In this document: positions 19,621 through 28,252 of the stretch, in pieces
Layout: each line of letters begins with the position of its first letter
Position numbering within the stretch: position 1 is the stretch's first letter
Assembly (NCBI GenBank): GCA_015660855.1
Contig: JACSDG010000045.1
Span: 1 to 60,968 of the forward strand
Direction of reading: 5' to 3'
Source of the DNA: Magnetococcales bacterium
Lineage (GTDB): Bacteria; Pseudomonadota; Magnetococcia; Magnetococcales; UBA8363
DNA: 60,968 nt
Made by a program: the position numbers and the translations under genes
Notes under the pieces: model-generated
The model's input: the letters and a program-made list of their open reading frames with translations, nothing else
Database searches by the model: none
What the model was told of the DNA's origin: nothing

Positions 19621-21330
19621 CTAGCCTGAAATCAAGTGGGGGACGGCCTTGAGATAGTTCTGTAACACCTGAATCGCCATCATGGTTGCGGCAGCCAGGG
19701 GTTTGCCTTCCACGGGTTCGTTCCAGTGGCCGTGCTTTGGATGTTGTTCTTGCAGCAGGTTGCCAATCACAATTTCCATGCGATTCCAAAGGGAAGCGTC
19801 AAATGAAATATCCTGCCCCCCCTCTTCCTTGGTCCGGTTGAAGCAGTCCAGAAGAAACTGGACCACGGTGACATCCAAGCGGTTGGCCCACTGTGCCGCA
19901 ACCTCCCGAGGACCGGACGCCATCGGTACCCGAAAGACCACCGGGGCAATCTTTTTGTGATTCACCTGCCAATGTTTTTGGATGCGGGCGACGATATCGG
20001 TAAGCAGTGGCGAAATATTCGGTCTGAGATCTGCGAATCGGCGATGCAGTGCCAATAGTCCCACTCCCAGCCAACAACCGGCACGCATTTGGCTTTCACC
20101 ATCCACGTCTGCCACCTTGTCAGAAAAGAAGGGGGTCCACGTCGTCCACCCATCGCACTGGCTACCGGATTTTAAAATCCAATCCCAGGCTTGGCGTAAG
20201 GCATTCTCGGCATTTTTACCGATTTCTGCCAATTTTTCCTTATCATCGCCATGGGAATCGAAAACATTGGACAGTAGCGTCAAGTGCAGTGCCAACATGG
20301 TCTGAGCGGTGGAAAAGGCGGAGGCCGGGAGGGGCGGGGTATCGTTGGGATAGCGGTAAACCCCCCACCCCCCGCCGGGAAGCTGCATGCGCAGCAAAAA
20401 GCGGGTCGCCCCAATAACAGCCTGGCGTACCTTTTCTTCCCATAAGGTGATGTTGGCACCATATGTTTCCTGAAGGTTTTGCCGCTGATCGTACACCGAA
20501 CCAAGGGCAAGCAGGGCGTCCCAAGTGGCATCCACCGTGGGAAAAGCTGCTTCCGGTTGATCATCATAAGGCCAGAATCCCCCCTGATTCCATGCCCGTA
20601 CAGTATCATTCCATTCCTCGGGAGCGTTTTGGTCAGCCCCGCACGCCATAAGCCAATCGATGGCTTTGTCCAGGATGGGACCATGGTTTCCCGGCACACC
20701 CTTGAGAGTGATGGAGAAATAATGGCTGTCTGCCAAGGCTCCAAGGGCATCGCCCATGCTGGTGACCGCCCGCACAAACCCCATGGGGCGATCCTCCGTT
20801 CTCTCGCACTGCCAAAAGGCGGGCAGTCCCTCCAGGCGATTGCTCAGATCGTAGGCAAACTGAAAGGTCCATGCCAACCAACCATATCCTTTCAGGATGG
20901 CGGAACGAATGGTGCGGAGAGTCCAAGCCGGTTGGATCTCGGGGGGAAACAAAACGGCCCAAATAATTTCCACCGGCCAACTTTTATCCTTGAGGTAACG
21001 GGGCAGATGCTTTTCGGTAGGAAAAAAACTGGCCAAAGGGATCTCAGAACGCAGACGGTAATGCGTGTCATCTTTCGGTTCCAGGAGGGCCAGGGAAAGG
21101 ATAAGCTCCCATTGTCGTTCCCGGCTACGTAAACTGGCAACATCCTCAACGAGGAGCAGAATATCCTCCTGGACCGCTCCCTCTGGACGGCGCAGCTTTG
21201 GACTCCCGAGCAAAAGTTCAACGACCATTCCTTTAAAGATGGTATCAGGAAAGGTGTCGGCCTGAGTAATCAGACCGAAGAGGAGCGGACCCTGGTGTTT
21301 GTGGAAATATTCAAGGGAGGAATTGGCCAT
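19621..21330 (-). CDS. Terpene-cyclase-like alpha/alpha-toroid protein
   Basis: 569 residues from ATG 21330 (AAGGAAG ribosome site; the frame is open to 21408, but that part overlaps the previous gene). The repeating helical pattern has QW-like turns: GGFWPYDDQ, QLPGGGWGVYRYP, and HGHWNEPVEG, each followed by helices such as STAQTMLALHL and AAATMMAIQVL. This is the alpha/alpha-toroid fold of squalene/terpene cyclases and protein prenyltransferases. The catalytic DxDDTA motif of class II cyclases is not intact; the nearest match is PTVDATWDALL. It may be a cyclase, a binding toroid or a peptide-handling protein. No signal peptide. Embedded in the operon, 16 bases after the ATPase gene and touching the radical SAM gene. 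Confidence 0.7.
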   Translation of the reverse strand: MANSSLEYFHKHQGPLLFGLITQADTFPDTIFKGMVVELLLGSPKLRRPEGAVQEDILLLVEDVASLRSRERQWELILSLALLEPKDDTHYRLRSEIPLASFFPTEKHLPRYLKDKSWPVEIIWAVLFPPEIQPAWTLRTIRSAILKGYGWLAWTFQFAYDLSNRLEGLPAFWQCERTEDRPMGFVRAVTSMGDALGALADSHYFSITLKGVPGNHGPILDKAIDWLMACGADQNAPEEWNDTVRAWNQGGFWPYDDQPEAAFPTVDATWDALLALGSVYDQRQNLQETYGANITLWEEKVRQAVIGATRFLLRMQLPGGGWGVYRYPNDTPPLPASAFSTAQTMLALHLTLLSNVFDSHGDDKEKLAEIGKNAENALRQAWDWILKSGSQCDGWTTWTPFFSDKVADVDGESQMRAGCWLGVGLLALHRRFADLRPNISPLLTDIVARIQKHWQVNHKKIAPVVFRVPMASGPREVAAQWANRLDVTVVQFLLDCFNRTKEEGGQDISFDASLWNRMEIVIGNLLQEQHPKHGHWNEPVEGKPLAAATMMAIQVLQNYLKAVPHLISG

Positions 21331-21346
21331 GGCATCTTCCTTGATG

Positions 21347-22375
21347 TCAGGTTTCCGCCCACAACAGCAAAACATGGGAGGGAAAGTAGGGTTCTGGCCA
21401 TCGTTCAAACTGGCCCTCCTCGTCCAACCGGGGGATGCCCCGGGAAAGGATCATCCCGGAACGGCCAAAGGGGATCAGGATTTCTTCCTGAAAGCTGGGC
21501 CATTCCGTATACCCAACCTGTTTTCCCATTAAATACATCTGCTCTTTGCTGATCCCCTGTTCCAAACCAGTTCCACGGGGATGACTTTGTGCAATATAAT
21601 CCAGAAAAAAGTTCAGAAAATTTTCCTGACGGTCCGTGTCTATTTCGGGATCAAACTGGTTTTTGACCCAATCAACAGCCATGGGCAGGGTCAGCAGGCA
21701 GGCGGCATCGTTGTTGGGAAGTTCCTGAACCAACTGGTTGATAAAGGTGAGTACAGAACGAAAGCTGTTGATAGGGCCGTAGGCATCGGGTACCAATACA
21801 TTATAGAGTTCGTCAGAAAGAATTTCGGGGGGATTTTTCTGCTGTAGATACATGGAAAGGCGTTGCTTCAAGACGCCGCGTAAAAATTTTTCATCCAACG
21901 GTTCAAAGGAATTCATGAATTTTGGTTTGGAGAGATGTCGGCTTAGATCTGGATTGCGCAAGGAAAAATCACCAAGGACAAGCCCTATTTTACCTGTATC
22001 CTTGAGATACTTTCCCAATGTTTCCAGTCCACCATGCAAGGCTTTCCACGAAGTTTTGATATCCCCTTCATCGACAAAGACAAAATCTCCCTTGGTTTTC
22101 TTTAAAGTCTTTGGCTCTATTTCCCCCACCAACAGGGGAACCTTTCCTTCGGTCAAACCGAGTAGGCTTTTGATCTGATCTACGAAGAAAGTCTTTCCTG
22201 TGCCCATGGGGGCAGAAATAATAAGGGCCGATCCGCGCCAAGGTTCCAGATTGGCAAAATGATCCGCCACTTCTTTTTTGGAAATGTCTCGATTATAGAA
22301 AGGCGTCTCGTAGCCCCGGCTGGAAGCAAATACCTGGCGGGCGGCACGTTTGATTTCGCTGTTACTTATGGCCAT
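21347..22375 (-). CDS. P-loop ATPase (AAA/STAND-like), 342 aa
   Basis: Walker A is APMGTGKTF (K61, T62), and Walker B is DFVFVDEGD (D102, E103). The following LGDFSLRNPDLSRHL may be the sensor-1 region (GDF...) and LDEKFLRGVLKQRL a winged-helix-like lid. The protein starts MAISNSEIKRAARQVFASSRGYETPFYNRD, which resembles the lead-in of ORC/STAND-type ATPases that hold a target near the nucleotide. It is 9 bases downstream of the 414-residue protein that has a damaged P-loop, suggesting an active/inactive ATPase pair. No known family name comes to mind. Confidence 0.7.
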   Translation of the reverse strand: MAISNSEIKRAARQVFASSRGYETPFYNRDISKKEVADHFANLEPWRGSALIISAPMGTGKTFFVDQIKSLLGLTEGKVPLLVGEIEPKTLKKTKGDFVFVDEGDIKTSWKALHGGLETLGKYLKDTGKIGLVLGDFSLRNPDLSRHLSKPKFMNSFEPLDEKFLRGVLKQRLSMYLQQKNPPEILSDELYNVLVPDAYGPINSFRSVLTFINQLVQELPNNDAACLLTLPMAVDWVKNQFDPEIDTDRQENFLNFFLDYIAQSHPRGTGLEQGISKEQMYLMGKQVGYTEWPSFQEEILIPFGRSGMILSRGIPRLDEEGQFERWPEPYFPSHVLLLWAET

Positions 22376-22384
22376 GATTTAAAC

Positions 22385-23629
22385 TCAGCTCTTGTTACGG
22401 ACAAAGCGTTTTTTAACCGGAGATGGATTCGATTCCAGATGGGCGACGGCGGCCTCGTCCAATCCTGGCGGCACACCCTTTTGCACAGAACCATCCCCGT
22501 GTCCGACGGTGGCTTCGGATTCTGGAACCTCTGCTTCTGGGGAGCTTGAACGACGAAAGCGACGACGTTTCACTCCCGGGGGAGGGTTGGAATGAGGCAC
22601 TGTTACCGCTTCGGGTTGGGGAAATTTTGGTGTCAGCTTGAAGGAAACCATCTCTTCGGGACAATCCAGTCGCTGACGCACGGCTTCCTTGATCCCTTTA
22701 ATGACTTCAATCAGGGAGCTTCCTGTCTGCCAAGCCTCCTTAACAAAGGCTTCATCAAAAACTGCATCCAGGTTTAAGGTTCTCCCCCCATGCAGACTGG
22801 GTACGCAGGGGGTGTAACGTTTAACCAGCATGGCGTAAATTTGCGCGTAGGTGTATCGGGGATAGATGATCGTCTCAAAGGGACGCACCCAATCCCGGTC
22901 AACCTCGCGACTTTGCCTGGGCGTGCAAAAATAGACTTCTCGCAGGGCCGCGAAATCCACCGCTCCAATTTCATGAATGGTCTTAAGAGAACGAATCAGG
23001 TCACGGATGGATTGGTTATCCAGATGCGTGGGAAAGTGGAAGAAAATCATGGTTTGTATGCGAAAATTGGCCAGCAGGAAGCCCAATATTTGGGGTAGGT
23101 CTTCCTTGAGCCAGGGAAACTGAGCCATAAGCTTGGTTAAGGAGGGGGGGTGATCTGCGAACAAAAATTGAGACATGCGCCCCTTGTAGGTTGCCAAATC
23201 CGTGGCGTGATCATAATGGATGGCATGGAAATAATAATCCCGGTTAAGCACCTGCTCCCAGGGATTGTCGATGAGCAACCCGACAATCTGACGTTTGATG
23301 GTTTCTACCAAACGAGCATGTGTAACCGTTTCTCCCCGAAACATGGTTTCAAGATCAATTTTTATGGGGAGGATCAGCCCGCTCATGGCGCGTTGCAGGG
23401 CATCATGGAAGATAAAATTAAACAGGGTGCTGCAACCCCACCCGGGTTCCACGATCACCTGGATCCATTGATGGCTGCCAATGCCGGAACGGACAAGATC
23501 AACCTGCGCCGGGTCGGTGACCATGAGTGCCGCCAATTTATTCTCTTGGATGGGGGGCAAGTCTGGAAACGGCTCCTCCAGACCCACCAAACCTTTCCAG
23601 AACATCAGGTTTTTTTCTACTCTGTCCAT
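22385..23629 (-). CDS. Unrecognised protein with degenerate P-loop, 414 aa
   Basis: The N-terminal half has the layout of a P-loop ATPase: VIVEPGWGCSTLFNFIF (about residues 58-74) occupies the Walker A position, but the invariant Lys of GxxxxGK(S/T) is replaced by Cys. Further on, MIFFHFPTHLDN is in the place of Walker B with no acidic pair, and VYFCTPRQ fits a sensor-1 strand. So this is probably a nucleotide-binding-deficient or non-hydrolysing relative of the neighbouring ATPase. The last ~80 residues are basic and disordered (KRRRFRRSSSP, VKKRFVRNKS), possibly for nucleic acid or acidic-partner binding. It is separated from the upstream NACHT gene by 248 bases containing a large palindrome, the only sizeable gap in the cluster. 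Confidence 0.65.
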   Translation of the reverse strand: MDRVEKNLMFWKGLVGLEEPFPDLPPIQENKLAALMVTDPAQVDLVRSGIGSHQWIQVIVEPGWGCSTLFNFIFHDALQRAMSGLILPIKIDLETMFRGETVTHARLVETIKRQIVGLLIDNPWEQVLNRDYYFHAIHYDHATDLATYKGRMSQFLFADHPPSLTKLMAQFPWLKEDLPQILGFLLANFRIQTMIFFHFPTHLDNQSIRDLIRSLKTIHEIGAVDFAALREVYFCTPRQSREVDRDWVRPFETIIYPRYTYAQIYAMLVKRYTPCVPSLHGGRTLNLDAVFDEAFVKEAWQTGSSLIEVIKGIKEAVRQRLDCPEEMVSFKLTPKFPQPEAVTVPHSNPPPGVKRRRFRRSSSPEAEVPESEATVGHGDGSVQKGVPPGLDEAAVAHLESNPSPVKKRFVRNKS

Positions 23630-23704
23630 CGCGAGTTCCCGTGCAGCAGATTCAACTTTTTTCTAACTTAAACCTCAACCAGCTTGGGATACACAGTTTT
23701 CAAA

Positions 23705-23784
23705 CGTCATCCCCGCGAAAGCGGGGATCCAGGGCGTTGATCGGTAGCTTCGAGTTCTGGATCCCCGCTTTCGCGGGGATGACG
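23705..23784. repeat. Perfect 28-bp inverted repeat (REP/MITE-like)
   Basis: Arms 23705-23732 and 23757-23784 are exact reverse complements, starting CGTCATCCCCGCGAAAGCGG, with a 24-base loop. Each arm itself folds (CCCCGC gaaa GCGGGG). This sequence type is widespread as a dispersed repeat in many bacteria and, when translated, gives VIPAKAGIQ-like peptides. It sits between the NACHT gene and the 414-residue gene and may affect mRNA decay or read-through. Confidence 0.85.
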
Positions 23785-23877
23785 GAAACTACACATGCAG
23801 CCACGAGCACCTGCCATTCTAACGGGCCACAGCCCCACTCTACAGGATACTTGGTAAGGGCTTGCTTGTAAAGAATT

Positions 23878-26859
23878 TCATGCCAACGCACCTCTATTTT
23901 TAAACCAGTCCTTTTTTTCCGGGCTTAACCCTGCATTGTCCAGCAAAATAAGCCCTTTGCAGTTCATGCGTACAGTTTCACGCAAAACCTCGTCGGGTCC
24001 TGAACTCCCAAGGTGCCAGACGATAAGATATTCCCCACCAACCGCAACAAAGCGACCGTCGGCGGAACATACCAGTATCTCGGGATCTGTTTTTTCTGTA
24101 ATCTCCAACCAAACTCTTGGTCGTTCACTTCCCTCTGCCATCACCATGACCCTCTTGTTTTCAAGCCAAAAAATCTCTTTGCTCTTTGTTGCATAACAAG
24201 CTTTTGTCATGGCGTGATCGATAAAACGGTGATTGGCCACGGCTACCCCATGGTTATTGATAAAGTGGGGTCGATGGCCGTCAAGAATGGCCAATAACAT
24301 TCCACCAGCAAGGGCAATTAATTGGGAGATGGCACCAGGAAGTGGGGATATCCAGGGTGATACATCACTGTTTTGCTTCCAGTCGGAAATCCGAAAGATC
24401 TCACCATCTTTATTGCCTGCCAGGAGGTTATGGCCATCAGGGGTGAACGTCAGGGCGGTAATCATGGGGTGTGCAACCATGCCTCGTGGCTGCGGTTGAG
24501 AATTTTCTGCGGAGGAATTCAACTTAATGGAGTTCCACTGGGCACGCCCCAATTTCCGGACCATGACCACGGGGCGGTCCCCCGCCACCGCCTGCCATTG
24601 TTCGTCGGCGGAAATGGCCATGGTGTGCAAACTGCCCATACCCAAAGGATAACGTTGGATGGTGTTGGGGACAGCGACATCGATTTCGGCGACACTGCCG
24701 TCCCGGGAGATAGAGTGGATCCGGTTTGCCTGTTTAGCCAGATCCAGGGCGGTAATCGCTTGTCGATGCGGGGTTTCACGTCGCGGATAACGAGGACGGT
24801 GACTCTCCCACACCATCACTATGCCATTTTCCGTCCCACCCGCCAAGTGCCAACATGGGTCGCACGCCTCCCGGTCACCGATGAAGGCTGCTGTCAACAG
24901 GCCGCCAACTTCGTTAAAGAGGACGTTTTCCAGATTGGCTTTGGCAAAGTTGACGTTTTGTAGGACAGCGAAGGAAAAATCGCTGTCTCTCAAATCGCTG
25001 GCAGAAAAATCAAATCCGGTCAAGTCTGCGGTGCGGGCGTCCACACAGCGCAAAATGTTTCGATCCAGGGGCAAACTATCCAGCAAACCTTTCCACTGTT
25101 CACGCTCCGTTGCAGGCAGATCGGGCAGTCGTACCAAGTCCAGGATCAGGGTCAATGAATTTCCCCCCAAATATTCCACATCCTTGGCATGTTTATACTG
25201 GCATCCATCGATCATTTTTTTAAGAACAGGACCATGCAGTTCCGAGTCAAGTTTTTCCACCACCAAGTCCCGAGTTTCCCGGGTCAAGGGTCGACTTTTG
25301 AGGAAGGAGGAATCTGCCGCTCCCTCACACAGTTCATTGATGACAAATTTGGCTGTCAAAAATTCTAAAAACACATTGAATCGGAACAGAATAAGGGGGT
25401 TAACTTCCTCCAGGGCCGAGGTGTCCAGGAGGGGGAGGCGGGTAAAGTCTTTGCGGATGGCTTCTACCATCTCATCGTGATCCCGTTCAGACCTTGCAGC
25501 ACATTCTCCAATAAAACTATTGGCCCAGGGAATAAACAAATTGCCAACATTCATCCCTTCCACACTGGCGTACCGAACAATATTCCGGCACGCGCCTATC
25601 GCTTGCTGTTGATCAAGAAATCCCTCCATTGTTCCTTGTAGCCATTCCTTGAAGAGCAAATCGAACAGGTCGTATTCCCGAATCGGCTGGTTATTTTTCT
25701 TGTTGGTGGTCCACAGACGCAGAAACGTCTCTGCATGTTGTGCCATAACCCGTAGTGTCAATGGCTTTCGCAAAACAGAATTCAGCAAAAGTTGATTGTC
25801 TGGTTGGGTAACAATAGCCAACAGTGCATCATGGTTCCTCAATGCTTCCTTGATCTGATTGTTTTCAAACCCTTTAAGAAAGAGTACACTAGAAACAAAG
25901 TTGTCATCTTCCCTGCTGCGATTATTTCTTAGAGATTTTAAAAATTTATCATAATAACCCTGCCTGCAGGTTGCAACAACGACCCCCTGTTGTTGCGAAA
26001 AACTACTGAGCAGATGGGAGTCTTGGATCACCGCTTGGGGGTTGGAACTTTGACCCATCTGGTCAAAAGCGTCCAGATAAGGGATGAAAGTACCATCAAG
26101 GCAAAGGTTGCGAAATCCATCCAAGCTCAGGGCTATGCCATAATCCACCATAAGACGATGGGTGATAAAAACCTCCAGGGATCCGGCGCGACATTCATTG
26201 AGAAAAAAGAGTAACGGTATCCCTTGATCTCTCTGACCTTCTTCCCATTGCTTGAGCCAGGAGAAGGCCATTTCATAACAAAATGTGGTTTTTCCCTCCC
26301 CATACTCCGCCACCAGGTGTACGACGCCACGTTCGTTTTGCACAAAGTTTTCAATCCAGGGGGTCAATTGGACACTTTCCCGTCGCTCTTCGTTGATAGC
26401 GATGGGGTCCAAATAAAAGTAACCCACCCCCTCCGCTTTTTCATGGCGTTGTTTAAGTTTTTTGTAGCGGGAAATGATTTTTTCGACCCCAATCAATCCG
26501 AGGACGAATTCCTGCGCCACGCGAAATCGGACGCTGCGTTGGCGAATCTTAGATTTCTTTGCCAGTTTCTTGACAACAGCTTCGTCTTGGTCACTTTGTC
26601 CCAAAAACAACCAGCCCCGCGTTGGTGGGTCTGCATCGAGCAATGTTGTGAGGTTCTTTTGATTATGCACAGGCAGGAAGATAACCCGCAATTCCCTTTT
26701 TTCACCCGTTAGCACATCTTCTTCTTCTGACGCCACAAAGCTGCATGAGGGCGGATGGATCGGCTCACACTGCCATTTTTTTACATAAATGAGAAGATCG
26801 CGAACAGAAATGAGCCGCGCGGGCGGCGTCAAGGATGATTTGGTCGTAGAGTCCGGCAT
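23878..26859 (-). CDS. NACHT/STAND NTPase with pentapeptide and WD40-like repeats
   Basis: About 993 residues from ATG 26859; in-frame sequence extends to 26874. Residues about 1-140 are an unfamiliar N-terminal domain, possibly the effector or a recruiting domain. NACHT core: Walker A AEYGEGKTTF (K190), Walker B FIPYLDAFDQM (D263/D266), sensor VVVATCRQGYY. A helical arm follows. At about 600-640 are pentapeptide repeats (ADLTGFDFSASDLRDSDFSF... FAKANLENVLFN), then a beta-propeller-like region with WD40-type turns (GSVAEIDVAV, ALTFTPDGHNLLAGNKDGEIFRIS, CSADGRFVAVGG). Such proteins act as intracellular sensors that oligomerise after the repeat part detects a trigger. The start overlaps the HD gene by about 95 bases, unusually long, so a later non-ATG start is possible. 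Ends at GALA, 23878. Confidence 0.85.
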   Translation of the reverse strand: MPDSTTKSSLTPPARLISVRDLLIYVKKWQCEPIHPPSCSFVASEEEDVLTGEKRELRVIFLPVHNQKNLTTLLDADPPTRGWLFLGQSDQDEAVVKKLAKKSKIRQRSVRFRVAQEFVLGLIGVEKIISRYKKLKQRHEKAEGVGYFYLDPIAINEERRESVQLTPWIENFVQNERGVVHLVAEYGEGKTTFCYEMAFSWLKQWEEGQRDQGIPLLFFLNECRAGSLEVFITHRLMVDYGIALSLDGFRNLCLDGTFIPYLDAFDQMGQSSNPQAVIQDSHLLSSFSQQQGVVVATCRQGYYDKFLKSLRNNRSREDDNFVSSVLFLKGFENNQIKEALRNHDALLAIVTQPDNQLLLNSVLRKPLTLRVMAQHAETFLRLWTTNKKNNQPIREYDLFDLLFKEWLQGTMEGFLDQQQAIGACRNIVRYASVEGMNVGNLFIPWANSFIGECAARSERDHDEMVEAIRKDFTRLPLLDTSALEEVNPLILFRFNVFLEFLTAKFVINELCEGAADSSFLKSRPLTRETRDLVVEKLDSELHGPVLKKMIDGCQYKHAKDVEYLGGNSLTLILDLVRLPDLPATEREQWKGLLDSLPLDRNILRCVDARTADLTGFDFSASDLRDSDFSFAVLQNVNFAKANLENVLFNEVGGLLTAAFIGDREACDPCWHLAGGTENGIVMVWESHRPRYPRRETPHRQAITALDLAKQANRIHSISRDGSVAEIDVAVPNTIQRYPLGMGSLHTMAISADEQWQAVAGDRPVVMVRKLGRAQWNSIKLNSSAENSQPQPRGMVAHPMITALTFTPDGHNLLAGNKDGEIFRISDWKQNSDVSPWISPLPGAISQLIALAGGMLLAILDGHRPHFINNHGVAVANHRFIDHAMTKACYATKSKEIFWLENKRVMVMAEGSERPRVWLEITEKTDPEILVCSADGRFVAVGGEYLIVWHLGSSGPDEVLRETVRMNCKGLILLDNAGLSPEKKDWFKNRGALA

Positions 26860-28252
26860 AATCCAGATATCCAAAATTACTGTGGAAAAAATTGGCCTGG
26901 GCCTCGGGGTTAAACTTTGCCATTTGCAAGAAGAATGCCCCAGTATGATCTGGATCGTAGATCATGGTTAATTTGAGAAAGTCCCCGTCGTCAGAGCTTT
27001 GCACACAGCAGCCGCTAATGGCTTGATCCGGCTCCCAACGGACGGATTTTTTGGATGAATCGAAAAACTTGGCACTGAAGCGGCCATAATTTTGAATTTG
27101 GTCCGCCAGGGTAACGATAAACGAGACGGGATCCCGGAGAAATTCAACCCGCAGGTAGGGGCGCAAGGGAGGACGGGCTTGTCCAGGATAGGCCGGTTTA
27201 TCATCACGGTTGAGAAAAACTTGTTGCATGTCGTGCATGACGATGGCGGTAGCGGCCATCTCCAACACCAAGCGACCCCTGGCCAAGGTTCGGGGCGAAC
27301 GATGGGCCATGACGTGATGGTTGAGATCCAAAAAGGTGATCGCTCCAGGCAGGCCATGGGAATCTTTTAGTGCTGCTTGCAGGGCTTCCCTCTCTTCCGC
27401 ACTGGCATGGTGGTTCAGGGGCAGACTGCGTTGGGATCGATAGCCCCGAAAGGGAAAACGGAACAGGGGATCAGCGAAACGTTGATCCAGGAGGGTCATG
27501 TCGTCTCCCCCCGTCAACAGACTGGAAATCCGCCCTTTGTTTACCCCCTTGGCTACGGTACGGAGAAATTGAACGGGGTAGCCGATGTCATGGAAGAGGG
27601 CGGCGGTGATTGCCGCATCGTAAACCACCCCGCGCCAAAAGCGAAAGGCCATGGGCGTCTGCGGTTTGATAAACAGCGGATCCACATCCAAATCCCGGGC
27701 ATAATCGATCAGATAGCGAACCTTTTCACCTCCCCTGGAAAGCACGAAGGCGGATAGATCCCAAAGTGAAACAGATGCTGTGGGCTTTGTCTTTTTGCTC
27801 CCGCTTGGGTGAAGCCATGTGGCTGACAACATCTCCTTGGAAAGAGGATGGTTGATACCGTCAAACTCAAGACCTTGCAACAGTTTTTTAACGACCAAAG
27901 CTTCCTGGGGCTGGTGAACCACATGATCGCGATGAAAATCTTTGTGGTAGCCCATCAAACTTAACCATTCATCCCGAACAAATTCACCGTAGACGCAGGC
28001 AAAGCCCGGAAACAATTTTTTCCCATAACCAAGCAGGACATGCAACCCGGCCAAAACTGGCCAAAATGCGGCATCAGGCATGCGCTTTCTTAATTTTTTC
28101 AGGGACTCGGCGTCTTTTTTAACGGGACACTCAGCGAAAAGTTGTCTGAATTTGACCGGATCCACAGGGAAAAGGTTTGGTGCCACCCCATTCGGCCACA
28201 GGGTGGCCAATTCTTTAAAATCTTCACAAAGAATGATGGATTTCACGCTCAT
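26765..28252 (-). CDS. HD-domain phosphohydrolase-like protein
   Basis: About 495 residues from ATG 28252, chosen because its ATGA overlaps the ParA-like gene's TGA by four bases. Candidate HD-superfamily metal ligands are HRDHVVHQ (about 107-114), ALFHDIGYP (H221/D222), a histidine cluster NHHASAEE, NHHVMAHRS, and LADQIQNYG (Asp about 390). HDIGYP is typical of HD proteins acting on nucleotides or phosphodiesters. No second domain was recognised; the first 100 residues are of unknown fold. It may degrade or make a nucleotide signal that controls the NACHT protein, or be an effector that depletes nucleotides. That role is inferred from the neighbourhood only. Confidence 0.75.
   Translation of the reverse strand: MSVKSIILCEDFKELATLWPNGVAPNLFPVDPVKFRQLFAECPVKKDAESLKKLRKRMPDAAFWPVLAGLHVLLGYGKKLFPGFACVYGEFVRDEWLSLMGYHKDFHRDHVVHQPQEALVVKKLLQGLEFDGINHPLSKEMLSATWLHPSGSKKTKPTASVSLWDLSAFVLSRGGEKVRYLIDYARDLDVDPLFIKPQTPMAFRFWRGVVYDAAITAALFHDIGYPVQFLRTVAKGVNKGRISSLLTGGDDMTLLDQRFADPLFRFPFRGYRSQRSLPLNHHASAEEREALQAALKDSHGLPGAITFLDLNHHVMAHRSPRTLARGRLVLEMAATAIVMHDMQQVFLNRDDKPAYPGQARPPLRPYLRVEFLRDPVSFIVTLADQIQNYGRFSAKFFDSSKKSVRWEPDQAISGCCVQSSDDGDFLKLTMIYDPDHTGAFFLQMAKFNPEAQANFFHSNFGYLDYAGLYDQIILDAARAAHFCSRSSHLCKKMAV

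Noticed and set aside
23700-23891. 63-codon minus ORF containing VIPAKAGIQ
   Set aside because: It is the usual read-through of a dispersed palindrome, with a GTG start overlapping the NACHT stop.
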